DNA of 33,844 nucleotides from Bacillota bacterium (lineage in GTDB: Bacteria > Bacillota > UBA4882 > UBA10575). A model generated the notes under the pieces. It saw only the letters and a program-made list of their open reading frames with translations. It made no database searches and was not told the DNA's origin. Made by a program: the position numbers and the translations under genes. Location: NCBI GenBank assembly GCA_012837715.1, contig DUQR01000019.1, positions 1 through 33,844 of the forward strand. The letters are read 5' to 3'. This document shows, piece by piece, positions 25,920 to 33,781 of this stretch. Position 1 is the first letter of the stretch. Each line of letters starts with the position of its first letter.

Positions 25920-26793
25920 AGCTCGGGCTTTAGGCAAAGGACTGGGGGCGTTAATTCCCCAGATAGAAGAGGAGGATTTGCAAAACACACAGGAAATACC
26001 GATCGTTGAAATAGTTATTAACCCGGATCAGCCCCGGCGAAACTTCGATCCCGAGAGCTTGCAAGAACTGACCGAATCCATCAAAATTCATGGCGTTCTC
26101 CAGCCTCTTTTGGTGCGAAGAAAAGGCCTTGGCTACCAACTTGTCGCCGGGGAACGAAGACTAAGAGCGGCCAAACTTGCCGGATTAGAAAAGGTCCCGG
26201 TGGTAATTAAGGAATTAGATGACCGAGCGGTAATGGAGATTGCCCTCGTTGAAAACTTGCAAAGGGAAGATTTAAATCCAATTGAAGAAGCTCAAGCCTA
26301 CCGGCGGCTCACTGATGATTTTAAGCTAACCCAGGAAGAAGTAGCCAAAGCGGTTGGTAAGAGTCGTTCTGCAGTCGCCAACACCATGCGTCTGCTGCAC
26401 CTTCCGGAGCCGGTTCAACTAATGGTTATTAACGGGCAACTATCCATGGGGCACGCCCGGGCTTTACTTAGCTTGGAAGAGCCGGAGCAACAGCTGTTTA
26501 TCTGCGAAAAAATTATTAATGAAAACCTTTCGGTCCGGGAGACGGAAGAGATCGTCCGCTTGACCCATGCTTCTCTTGTTTCACGTGAAACAACGGAAAA
26601 AGAAGAAAAGAAGAGAGAGCCACGGACCGGTCAGAAACTTGACCCTAACCTGCAAGCGATCGTGGAAGATATGACTCGTTTGTTTGGGACAAAGGTGCGG
26701 ATTAAAAAAAGTGGAGACCGGGGAAAAATTGAGATTGAATATTATTCCCAAGAGGAGTTGGAACGAATTACAGAGCTTCTGCTAAGTCTATAA
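25912..26793 (+). CDS. parB: Chromosome-partitioning protein ParB (Spo0J)
   Basis: ParB is a CTP-dependent DNA clamp that loads at parS and slides along DNA to organise the origin. The 293-residue chain starts with ALGKGLGALIP, followed by the CTP-binding core with GERRLRAAKLAG (from residue 80) and ENLQREDLNPIEEA, then the helix-turn-helix LTQEEVAKAVGKSRSAVANTMRLL (139-162) and a C-terminal dimerisation region. The GTG start overlaps the parA stop codon. The gene itself contains a perfect parS site at about residues 222-227. Confidence 0.97.
   Translation: MSKARALGKGLGALIPQIEEEDLQNTQEIPIVEIVINPDQPRRNFDPESLQELTESIKIHGVLQPLLVRRKGLGYQLVAGERRLRAAKLAGLEKVPVVIKELDDRAVMEIALVENLQREDLNPIEEAQAYRRLTDDFKLTQEEVAKAVGKSRSAVANTMRLLHLPEPVQLMVINGQLSMGHARALLSLEEPEQQLFICEKIINENLSVRETEEIVRLTHASLVSRETTEKEEKKREPRTGQKLDPNLQAIVEDMTRLFGTKVRIKKSGDRGKIEIEYYSQEELERITELLLSL
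26577..26592. promoter_or_regulatory. parS: parS centromere site 2, inside parB
   Basis: A second perfect copy of TGTTTCACGTGAAACA lies within the parB coding sequence, in the stretch encoding LVSRETTE. An internal parS in parB/spo0J is also known in B. subtilis. Confidence 0.97.
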
Positions 26794-27343
26794 CCGCCCG
26801 GTAAGGATTGGTTAAAAAATTTTTTGTTATAACCAGATCAAACGGGTCCGACTTTAACAAACCGTGTTCAAGGTGAAAGATCAAGAGATCGATGGGCGAG
26901 AAATTATGAAAGCATCGAACAACGGAAAAAGGTGGATTAGATAGAGCGTCTGGGGCGGCAGGAACGATCGGGTTAAAAACCTGGCAAAACGGAGTTATAA
27001 AAAAGGGAATAAAGAACCGGCTTGGACAAGACAGATTTGCCGACCGAAAGACCGAACAGCCGTTCGGTCTTTGTGAATGCCACTCGTTGTTAGCATCACC
27101 TTTGCCCCGGCGGCGCCATGGTGTATGCTCTGCCTTGGATTTCTTGACAAAGGATGGCTGCCGGTGGATTTACCTGGTTTCCAATTTTCATCATTCACGC
27201 GTGGGCGGTAGTCAGCGTGAGCGAGTACTTACCATAAATGGAAAGAAAAAATTCCCAAGAAAATAGTGCTTTAAGAAAGGATGTCGCAAGCCGAACAAGA
27301 ATTATAGGAGTATAAAAAGATTGGACAAGAAGGAGCGTTCGAA
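26794..27343. other. 550-bp non-coding region after parB with strong hairpins
   Basis: No gene is supported. The most marked feature is a perfect 11-base-pair hairpin, AAAGACCGAAC (27047-27057) and its complement (27062-27072) around AGCC; it lacks a real T-run. A second, imperfect structure pairs CCGGC and GCCAT (27107-27121) with ATGGC and CCGGT-side bases near 27154-27164. A lone TTGACA at 27144-27149 has no good -10. A further small repeat TCACGC / GCGTGA lies at 27195-27220. The part from 26794 to 27040 shows nothing recognisable. Confidence 0.5.
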
Positions 27344-27847
27344 GTGGAAGCAACATTCTTCAGTAAGCTTTCCCCCGAGGAGAGTATGGGCTTCATAATC
27401 CTGGTTGTACAGGGGCTTTTCCTGTTTTTACTGCTCATCAATGGTATACGGTTACATAAATTAATCAAACGCTACCGGTCCTTACTTGCCGGTAACCAGG
27501 GGAAAAATTTAGAGGAGATACTCCTTGGTTTAGGTGAAAGAATGAAGAATGCGGAAGCAAGTATTGCGAACATGGAGACCAAAATCGCCCGGATGGAGGC
27601 GGAAGCTACGCAATACATGCAAAGATGGGCTCTTCAGCGGTATAAAGCCTTTGCGAACATCGGGGGAGAACAAAGCTTCTCTTTTGTGCTTCTAGACCGT
27701 AATGGTGATGGCGTAATGATTAGCAGTATTCACGGACGGGATGAATCGCGGGTTTATGCTAAATCGATCAGTGCCGGTAAGGCCAATTATCCCCTGTCTG
27801 ACGAAGAACAAGAAGTCTTAGCTGCTGCGATCAAGAAAAGAAATTGA
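27344..27847 (+). CDS. DUF4446 family membrane-anchored protein
   Basis: This 167-residue protein has one N-terminal membrane helix (about residues 14-36), a coiled-coil stretch (about 55-88) and a C-terminal domain with the family signature YKAFANIGGEQSFSFVLLDRNGDGVMISSIHGRDESRVYAKSI. DUF4446 proteins occur next to parAB in many Bacillota, but their function is not known. The GTG start lies eight bases after AAGGAG. Proximity to parAB and to the wall-hydrolase cluster suggests a link to envelope or segregation, which is inference only. Confidence 0.85.
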   Translation: MEATFFSKLSPEESMGFIILVVQGLFLFLLLINGIRLHKLIKRYRSLLAGNQGKNLEEILLGLGERMKNAEASIANMETKIARMEAEATQYMQRWALQRYKAFANIGGEQSFSFVLLDRNGDGVMISSIHGRDESRVYAKSISAGKANYPLSDEEQEVLAAAIKKRN

Positions 27848-27996
27848 GGATAAAAGCGAAATAAAGGAAGGAGTTTCTAACAAAAAGGAGAATAAAAGAT
27901 AAGTCCTAAAATTTAAACGAAGCCAAAAGGTAATAGTATAGATAAATCCATTGAAAAATGGAATAATAAATCTTGGTACCTGGCAACTGGTAAGCG

Positions 27997-28407
27997 GTGA
28001 TGATAGTGGTAGACAACCATTCATCGGTTATGAATAAAATTAAAAAGTTATGGCGCAAAAAAAAGGAAGTGCGTTATACTTTTATGCTTGTTCCCCGTTC
28101 TGCGGGGGTAACGAAAAGTATAAACATTCCTTTCTTCGTCATTCTGTTTTTTCTGTTCTTATTTGCGGCTAATGTCTACTTTTTAGTCCGTTATCCCTTA
28201 CGTCTTTCGGAGATCGATAATTTAGACCGAAAAGTATATCAGTTGAATGATGTAATTACCAGAAACGATAATGATTTAAAGGTCATTGATCCGTCGATCA
28301 AAAAAACGGAAGAGTTTGAAACAATCGTTAAAGAGCAAAATGAAATCCTAAAACAGATCGAAGCCCTCCATAAATCAATTCAAGAGAAAAAAGCGGGTAA
28401 GTTTTGA
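27997..28407 (+). CDS. Catalytic-domain-less paralog of the downstream M23 peptidases (membrane stub)
   Basis: This 136-residue protein matches only the N-terminal part of the M23 proteins encoded at 28439 and 30023. Shared features are a basic cytoplasmic tail, a segment like YTFMLVPRSAGVTKSINIPF, a membrane helix (about residues 44-63) ending in NVYFLVRYPLR, and a short periplasm- or wall-side coiled coil with the pattern LDRKVYQLNDVITRN..LKVIDPSIKKTEE. It stops before the second coiled coil and the M23 domain. The coding frame is intact, so it is a real small protein rather than an obvious frameshift. The start is uncertain: GTG 27997, ATG 28000 or ATG 28030 are possible and none has a strong ribosome binding site. 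It could act as a partner or regulator of the full-length proteins. Confidence 0.7.
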   Translation: MMIVVDNHSSVMNKIKKLWRKKKEVRYTFMLVPRSAGVTKSINIPFFVILFFLFLFAANVYFLVRYPLRLSEIDNLDRKVYQLNDVITRNDNDLKVIDPSIKKTEEFETIVKEQNEILKQIEALHKSIQEKKAGKF

Positions 28408-28438
28408 AGTTTAATGATTATTTTTTAAGGAGATAGAT

Positions 28439-29428
28439 ATGCAAAGGGTCAAGAAAAATAAGCGGTTAAGGCTTTTGTCCTCCCGGCGGAGGAAATGGAG
28501 AAAAGACTTTACGCTTATGATGCTCCCCAACAAACCAGGGAAGGTAAGGAGTGTCTATCTTCCTTTTGCGCTGATTATCGCATTTGTTTGCTTAATGGTT
28601 GCGAATTTATATTTTCTTCTCCGTTATCCTTTGCGTATTCATCAAATCATCACTTTGGAACAGCAGATCGCCCTCTGTCGACAGACCATTACCAATCAAG
28701 AAAAAGAGTTAAAACGGATTAACCCGGCGATAACATCAACACAGGAATTAGGGGAATTAATTAACTTACATAATAAAATCGCCTTAGAATTTGAAGGAAA
28801 ATACAGTGAGCTGAAAACGAAGACGACCTCACGGACGAAGGTCAGTCGGGGAGGTTCTTACCGTCCTTTTCAATTACCCCAGTATAAGCTATCTAGTGCC
28901 GATTCGGAAATGACCAAATTGAACGTACTCAATAGCAATCTGGAGTTTATTGGGGAAGAACTGGACAAGACCAATAAGCAGTTGCAAGATCTTTATACTC
29001 GTTATGCTGCTTACGATCGGGAATTAGATTATACCCCCACCATCTACCCCTTAGTCACTAAAGGCTACATTACTTCCTATTTTGGTTACCGGCGAGATCC
29101 GGTTACGGGAAGGCTTGGCGTCTACCATGAAGGTTTAGATATTGCGGCCCGGAAGGGGACACCGGTCCGGGCGACGGCGGACGGAACGGTGACCATGGCC
29201 CGCTCTTATGGCACTTACGGACTGTTCGTCGAAATTCAACATGGATCTTATGGGTACAAGACCAGGTACGCCCATAACAGCAAAATCTTAGTAAAAGTAG
29301 GACAAAAGGTGAAGAAAGGAGATATCATCGCTTACGTGGGGAGTACGGGAAAAAGTACAGGTCCCCATCTTCACTATGAAGTCCTTGTCAATGGTAAGCC
29401 GGTAAACCCCCAGAATTATCTACCGTAA
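28439..29428 (+). CDS. M23 family metallopeptidase, membrane-anchored (copy 1)
   Basis: This 329-residue protein is a predicted peptidoglycan endopeptidase of the LytM/M23 class. It has a basic cytoplasmic tail, one membrane helix (about 41-61), a coiled-coil region (about 70-195) and a C-terminal M23 domain (about 210-329). The zinc site is complete: His230 and Asp234 in HEGLD and His312 in HLH, with catalytic His279 and His310. It should cut wall cross-links outside the membrane, or be kept in check by the coiled coil. AAGGAG is six bases before the ATG. It is followed after 16 bases by a bactofilin gene, a pairing known in cell-shape modules of other bacteria. Confidence 0.9.
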   Translation: MQRVKKNKRLRLLSSRRRKWRKDFTLMMLPNKPGKVRSVYLPFALIIAFVCLMVANLYFLLRYPLRIHQIITLEQQIALCRQTITNQEKELKRINPAITSTQELGELINLHNKIALEFEGKYSELKTKTTSRTKVSRGGSYRPFQLPQYKLSSADSEMTKLNVLNSNLEFIGEELDKTNKQLQDLYTRYAAYDRELDYTPTIYPLVTKGYITSYFGYRRDPVTGRLGVYHEGLDIAARKGTPVRATADGTVTMARSYGTYGLFVEIQHGSYGYKTRYAHNSKILVKVGQKVKKGDIIAYVGSTGKSTGPHLHYEVLVNGKPVNPQNYLP

Positions 29429-29444
29429 TTGAAGGAGGATACTG

Positions 29445-29885
29445 ATGAGAAAAAACGCGCCAGAGATTAGCAACAGAGTCGGGAATAAAAAAATCGACAC
29501 CTTAATCGGAAAAGATTCCGCCTTTACAGGTAATATTGAATCGACCGGTACGATTCGCATTGACGGGAAATTTGAAGGTGAAATCATCACCAAAGGAGAT
29601 TTGGTGATTGGCGAAAGCGGACAAGTCCAAGGTAAGATTAAGGCCGAAAATATCACAATCGCCGGGAAAGTGCAAGGAGAAGTAGAAGCCTCCGGTAAAT
29701 TAGAACTGGTTCCCACCGGTAATTTGCAAGGTGAAGCGAAAATGACTTTGCTGGTGGTGGAAGAAGGTGCTGTTTTCCAAGGAAACTGCCAGCAATTTAG
29801 TAAAGACCGAAAAGAAAGGGGCAAGTTCCTACAGATTGAGACTCCGCCGGAGAAAACCGGGCAAATGAATGCCGGTAAGAAGTAA
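29445..29885 (+). CDS. Bactofilin (copy 1)
   Basis: Bactofilins polymerise without nucleotides into cytoskeletal filaments. This 146-residue protein has the right-handed beta-helix core from about residue 17 to 118, with the repeating pattern ..GKFEGEIITKGDLVIGESGQVQGKIKAENITIAG.., flanked by a short N-terminal tail and a charged 30-residue C-terminal tail. AAGGAGG is eight bases before the ATG. It likely works with the upstream M23 peptidase, whose activity it could position. A terminator follows immediately. Confidence 0.93.
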   Translation: MRKNAPEISNRVGNKKIDTLIGKDSAFTGNIESTGTIRIDGKFEGEIITKGDLVIGESGQVQGKIKAENITIAGKVQGEVEASGKLELVPTGNLQGEAKMTLLVVEEGAVFQGNCQQFSKDRKERGKFLQIETPPEKTGQMNAGKK

Positions 29886-29894
29886 ATATGCGTC

Positions 29895-29920
29895 AAGCCC
29901 GATTATGGGCTTAGTTTTTT
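29895..29920 (+). terminator. Terminator between the two M23-bactofilin pairs
   Basis: AAGCCC (29895-29900) pairs with GGGCTT (29907-29912) around GATTAT and is followed by AG and six T. The second pair therefore probably has its own promoter, though none is clear in 29921-30022. Confidence 0.8.
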
Positions 29921-30022
29921 CTTCAACACAGCGATCGGTGAAAGCAGAGAATTGGAGCTTAGGGTAAGAAGGAGAGGGGGATTGTTCTATTCCCCTAGTA
30001 TTTATAAATGTTGGTGGCATAG

Positions 30023-30994
30023 ATGAGTGACGAAGTAATACGGGCTATTTTGCCTAAACGAAAAGGTAGAACCAACCGAAAGAAGCAAGGTTATTTGTTG
30101 ATGATCATCCCCAACACAAAGGGAAAGATTCGATCGGTAAATATACCTTATCTTATTTTTGTCTCTTTCTTTATCGTATTAGGAATCAATCTCTATTTTC
30201 TCTTTCGTTACCCTTTTCGGATTTCTGAAATTTGGAACCTGGAATACCGAATTTATAGTTTACATCAGACCATCACCCAACAGAATAAAGAGTTACGTCG
30301 GCTGGATCCCTGCTTGAAAACAACTCAGGAATTGGCCGTCCGTTTAAATCAAGCTAATGAGTTCTTTGTGGAAATGGAAGGAGAATATAATCGGCTTCGG
30401 AACCGGAAGAGCAATAATGAAGACGGGGGATTCCGAGAAGTCCATTTGCCTGGGTATCATTTATCCAGCGCTGATCAGGATCTGTCCAAACTGGAGATTT
30501 TAAATGGGAATTTAGCTTACCTAGAAGAAGAAATAGAGTTTACCTGTCAATCTCTGGACAATCTATTGTCCAAATATAAAGCCTATGACCGACAAATGGA
30601 TTTTACACCCACCATTTGGCCGCTGGCCCGGGACAAGCGGATCTCCTCGGGTTTTGGTTATCGGCGGCATCCGGTCTATCGTCGCCTGATCAAACACCAA
30701 GGAATTGATCTCCCCACCCGCGTGGGCACTCCAGTACGGGCGACAGCCGAAGGCAAGGTTACGATTGCGGGAACGCGGGGAGGTTATGGTCTGTTGGTAG
30801 AGATCGACCATGGTTATGGTTACCGTACCCGTTACGGACATAATAGCCGCTTGGCGGTGAAAGTAGGGCAATGGGTGAAGAAAGGACAAGTAATTGCCTA
30901 TGCTGGTAATACTGGAGTTAGCACCGGCCCTCATGTCCATTATGAGGTACGGGTGAACAATGTTCCGGTAAACCCAGTCCCATATCTTAATTAA
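30023..30994 (+). CDS. M23 family metallopeptidase, membrane-anchored (copy 2)
   Basis: This 323-residue protein is a close paralog of the one encoded at 28439, with the same order: basic tail, a GKIRSVNIPY segment, membrane helix (about 43-60), NLYFLFRYPFR, coiled coil, and M23 domain. The shared central segment LPGYHLSSAD also matches copy 1 (LPQYKLSSAD). The zinc ligands are present in HQGID and HVH, and the TRYGHNS and STGPHVHYEV segments are kept. GGTGG lies seven bases before the ATG. Copy 2 is followed after 13 bases by a second bactofilin gene, so the whole pair is a tandem duplication. Confidence 0.9.
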   Translation: MSDEVIRAILPKRKGRTNRKKQGYLLMIIPNTKGKIRSVNIPYLIFVSFFIVLGINLYFLFRYPFRISEIWNLEYRIYSLHQTITQQNKELRRLDPCLKTTQELAVRLNQANEFFVEMEGEYNRLRNRKSNNEDGGFREVHLPGYHLSSADQDLSKLEILNGNLAYLEEEIEFTCQSLDNLLSKYKAYDRQMDFTPTIWPLARDKRISSGFGYRRHPVYRRLIKHQGIDLPTRVGTPVRATAEGKVTIAGTRGGYGLLVEIDHGYGYRTRYGHNSRLAVKVGQWVKKGQVIAYAGNTGVSTGPHVHYEVRVNNVPVNPVPYLN

Positions 30995-31007
30995 AGGGGC
31001 CGATTGC

Positions 31008-31349
31008 ATGGAAGACAAAAGAGGTAAAAACCAGATCCAAACCATAATAGGTAAAGCCACTACTTTTTTGGGGACCATTAGTTCGGCGGAGAACATCCAG
31101 ATTGATGGAAAGCAAGAAGGAGAAATCACCACCAAAGGTGGGGTGGTCATCTCCGAAACAGGGAATGTGCAGGGTAAGATCCAGGCGGAAAGTCTTTTGC
31201 TGGCCGGTAGTTTCGAAGGAGAAACCATCGTAAACGGTAAATTAGAGATTCTTGCGACCGGTAAATTACGGGGTCAAGCGGAAATGGCGATCCTGATTGT
31301 GGAAGAAGGCGCCCAATTTGAAGGAGAGTCCCGCCAGAACAAAAAGTAA
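31008..31349 (+). CDS. Bactofilin (copy 2)
   Basis: This 113-residue bactofilin has the beta-helix core from about residue 10 to 108 (ENIQIDGKQEGEITTKGGVVISETGNVQGKIQAE). It has a shorter N-terminal tail than copy 1 and lacks its 30-residue charged C-terminal tail, ending at ESRQNKK. The matching segments ITTKGG and VQGKI show clear paralogy to copy 1. The tail difference suggests the two may co-polymerise or bind different partners. AGGGG lies nine bases before the ATG. Confidence 0.92.
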   Translation: MEDKRGKNQIQTIIGKATTFLGTISSAENIQIDGKQEGEITTKGGVVISETGNVQGKIQAESLLLAGSFEGETIVNGKLEILATGKLRGQAEMAILIVEEGAQFEGESRQNKK

Positions 31350-31399
31350 ACGAGCATATAACCCCTGGGCTTCTGAGATAATAGGGCCGAGGGGGTGAA

Positions 31400-31648
31400 A
31401 TGTTGGCTAAATATCGCATTGCGGTGGAAAATGGGCTTACCCAAATTGAGGACGCTTTGCGGCAGGAAGGGTATCAGGTGGTCGACCCGGAAGAGTCTGG
31501 TTCAAACGTGGATGCCGTGGTGATTACCGGAATGGATGAAAACCTCATGGGGATTACTGACATGATGACCACAGGCGTGGTTATTGACGCCTCTGGGTTG
31601 GATGCGAACGAAGTACTGACCGAATTAGAAAGACGCTTGTCGAGGTAG
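31400..31648 (+). CDS. UPF0180 (YkuS-like) family protein
   Basis: This 82-residue protein fits UPF0180: it has the start AKYRIAVENGLTQIEDALRQEGYQVVDPEE and the VVITGMDENLMGITDMMTTGVVIDASGLDANEV segment. The function of this family is unknown; members are small cytoplasmic alpha/beta proteins of Bacillota. GGGGG lies four bases before the ATG. A strong terminator lies 136 bases downstream. Confidence 0.88.
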   Translation: MLAKYRIAVENGLTQIEDALRQEGYQVVDPEESGSNVDAVVITGMDENLMGITDMMTTGVVIDASGLDANEVLTELERRLSR

Positions 31649-31784
31649 TCCCCGACGCTGGCTTGAGCAAAGTGATGAAAATTGAAGGCTAAGCGAAAAG
31701 ATGGAAATTAGCTGTGCTTTAATTGTGAAGGCAAGTCATTCACACGAGCGACGAGAGCTCTTTTAAAACAGAAGGCAAGAAAAT

Positions 31785-31808
31785 ACGCCCCGCGAAAGGG
31801 GCGTTTTT
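31785..31808 (+). terminator. Strong Rho-independent terminator
   Basis: ACGCCCC (31785-31791) and GGGGCGT (31798-31804) form a perfect 7-bp stem around GCGAAA, followed by a T-run. It ends the bactofilin-UPF0180 transcript. The 136 bases between the UPF0180 stop codon and this hairpin show nothing else. Confidence 0.92.
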
Positions 31809-31884
31809 AGTAATAAGCGGACAAAAGGATGGGTCGTGGCGGACGTTAATAAATACAATGGTATAAAAAGAAAAGGTGAGTAGT

Positions 31885-32307
31885 TTGCGGTTTGAACCTT
31901 CCAAAACAGGCGCCCAACGATTACTAGCCGAAAAGCTAAGGGCGGAGGGAATCTCTTTTACGGAAAATCAATGGTTAGAAGGCTGGGAAGTGGACCTTTT
32001 TTTATCCCGGTATTATTTAGTCATTGAGCTTGACGGCTTTTATCATTTGAGTGCCAAGCAACAAGAGAAGGATCTCGCCAAAGATCGAAGGTTACAAGCC
32101 GCAGGATACCATGTTTTACGTTTTACCAATTCCCAGGTTTACCAGGACTGGAAAAGTTGCCTCGCCCAAATTAAAAACGTCATTAATAATCAAGAGCGTC
32201 AAGTAAAAAAAGGAGCACAGGTTGCTTCCGGTCCTACCCAGTGGCAAGAACAGCTGGCGGCCATTAAAAAGAAACTAACCGCGGCGGAAGAGAACAACCA
32301 AACGTAG
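31885..32307 (+). CDS. DUF559 domain endonuclease-like protein
   Basis: This 140-residue protein carries a DUF559 (Vsr-like, PD-(D/E)XK-type) core. The strand IELDGFYH, preceded by EVDLFLSRYYLV, followed by QQEKDLAKDRRLQAAGYHVLRFTNSQVYQD, is diagnostic, with Asp and Glu residues suited to metal binding. Such proteins are predicted nucleases of unknown target, often near mobile or repair genes. The TTG at 31885 is chosen because GGTGAG lies four bases upstream, as in mnmG; a GTG at 31876 lies within that ribosome binding site. It converges with gcvPB, with ten bases between stop codons. The C-terminal 35 residues are a charged helix. Confidence 0.82.
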   Translation: MRFEPSKTGAQRLLAEKLRAEGISFTENQWLEGWEVDLFLSRYYLVIELDGFYHLSAKQQEKDLAKDRRLQAAGYHVLRFTNSQVYQDWKSCLAQIKNVINNQERQVKKGAQVASGPTQWQEQLAAIKKKLTAAEENNQT

Positions 32308-32317
32308 GTGGTTCGGA

Positions 32318-33781
32318 TTACCATCTTAAGATAGGATGACGAGCCGCTTCGGTTTCATTCAGCCGGCGAACAGGTGTGGTATAAGGGGCCTCTTTCAGTT
32401 TTTCCGGATCAGCTTTTGCCTTTGCGGCCAATTCTTTCATGGTGACCACAAAGGAATCAAGTAAATTTAAAGTTACGGACTCGGTGGGTTCGATCATCAG
32501 GGCTTCGTTGACGATCAGCGGGAAATAAATTGTTGGCGGATGGACCCCGTAATCGAGAAGGGCCTTAGCCAAATCCAAGGTGCGGACTCCCGCCGGATTA
32601 TCTTTAAGGCCACTTAAGACGAATTCGTGCATACAGGTGCGGTCGTAGGGAAGATGATAATCTTCTTTTAGTAGGGTTTGAAGGTAATTAGCGGCTAGGA
32701 CGGCATCGGCCGAAACTTGCTGGAGGCCGGTGAATCCTAACTGAAGAATATAAGCCAAGGCTTTTATAATAACCGCAAAATGACCCCAAAATCCTTTAAC
32801 TTTGCCAATGGACCGGGGCCGATTATAGTCCCACCGATATCCTTCCCCGGTTGTTATCACACGGGGAATGGGCAGGTACGGCGCTAAATGAGCTTTGACA
32901 CCAAGGGGACCGGATCCCGGACCGCCACCTCCGTGGGGGGTGGCAAAAGTTTTATGCAAATTGAGATGAACGAGGTCAAACCCCATATCACCCGGACGGG
33001 CCCACCCCATAATGGCGTTGAGGTTGGCTCCATCATAATAAACCTCGCCTCCGATCTGGTGAACCAGCTGGGTAATTTCGCGAATATGCTCTTCGAACAA
33101 GCCTAAAGTATTGGGGTTGGTCAGCATTAAGCCAGCCACCCGTGGGGTAAGATAGGGTTTGAGCGCTTCCGGTTCAATGATCCCGGCCTCCGTGGAAGGA
33201 ATCTTTTGGACTTGAAAGCCAGCTAAGGCCGCACTGGCCGGGTTAGTGCCATGGGCCGAGTCGGGAATCAGGATCAGATCCCGATCGGCTTCGCCCCGGT
33301 CTTTTAGAGCTGCTTTTAGAATTAACATTCCTGTTAGCTCACCATGAGCGCCGGCGGCTGGTTGTAACGTAAAGGCATCCATTCCTGTGATGGCGGTAAA
33401 GATCTTTTCTGCTAAGTCGATTATAGCTAACGCCCCTTGTAACTGGGATTCATCTTGCAAGGGGTGAAGGTCTTGCAATCCGGCCAGACGAGGTAAAGTC
33501 TCTAAAAACTTGGGGTTATACTTCATGGTGCAAGAACCTAAGGGATAGAATCCTTGGTCAACGCCAAAACTCCGCTGCGCCAAAGCGGAAAAGTGGCGGG
33601 TAACTTCCATCTCGCTGAGTTCCGGTAAATTTAAAGGAGTCTGCCGCCGATAAGCGGAAGGAATTAAGGACTCAGCAGTGGTAGGCGGGACATCGGAGAG
33701 CGGCGGTAAATAACCCCGCCGCCCTTTTAGCGAGGCCTCATTTAGCATCTTTGGTCTTGTTTTCTTATTCACGAGAGACAC
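32318..33781 (-). CDS. gcvPB: Glycine dehydrogenase (decarboxylating) subunit 2 (P-protein beta)
   Basis: GcvPB is the pyridoxal-phosphate-bearing half of the two-chain P-protein, which decarboxylates glycine and passes the aminomethyl group to the lipoyl arm of GcvH. The 487-residue chain has PLGSCTMKYNP, DSAHGTNPASA, and the cofactor lysine Lys277 in LHLNLHKTFATPHGGGGPG (the first residue of that segment is approximate). The C-terminus MIEPTESV and LNETEAARHP is typical. The GTG start lies nine bases after AGGAGG and overlaps the end of gcvPA by 13 bases. The split P-protein is common in Bacillota. Gene orientation is opposite to the rest of the right arm. Confidence 0.97.
   Translation of the reverse strand: MSLVNKKTRPKMLNEASLKGRRGYLPPLSDVPPTTAESLIPSAYRRQTPLNLPELSEMEVTRHFSALAQRSFGVDQGFYPLGSCTMKYNPKFLETLPRLAGLQDLHPLQDESQLQGALAIIDLAEKIFTAITGMDAFTLQPAAGAHGELTGMLILKAALKDRGEADRDLILIPDSAHGTNPASAALAGFQVQKIPSTEAGIIEPEALKPYLTPRVAGLMLTNPNTLGLFEEHIREITQLVHQIGGEVYYDGANLNAIMGWARPGDMGFDLVHLNLHKTFATPHGGGGPGSGPLGVKAHLAPYLPIPRVITTGEGYRWDYNRPRSIGKVKGFWGHFAVIIKALAYILQLGFTGLQQVSADAVLAANYLQTLLKEDYHLPYDRTCMHEFVLSGLKDNPAGVRTLDLAKALLDYGVHPPTIYFPLIVNEALMIEPTESVTLNLLDSFVVTMKELAAKAKADPEKLKEAPYTTPVRRLNETEAARHPILRW

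Noticed and set aside
27144-27172. TTGACA as a promoter for the DUF4446 gene
   Set aside because: At 17 bases downstream the sequence is GATTTA, a poor -10, and the gene is about 170 bases further on.
26995-27198. 67-residue minus-strand open frame in the gap after parB
   Set aside because: No ribosome binding site, no domain, and it spans the perfect hairpin at 27047-27072, so it is better explained as non-coding.
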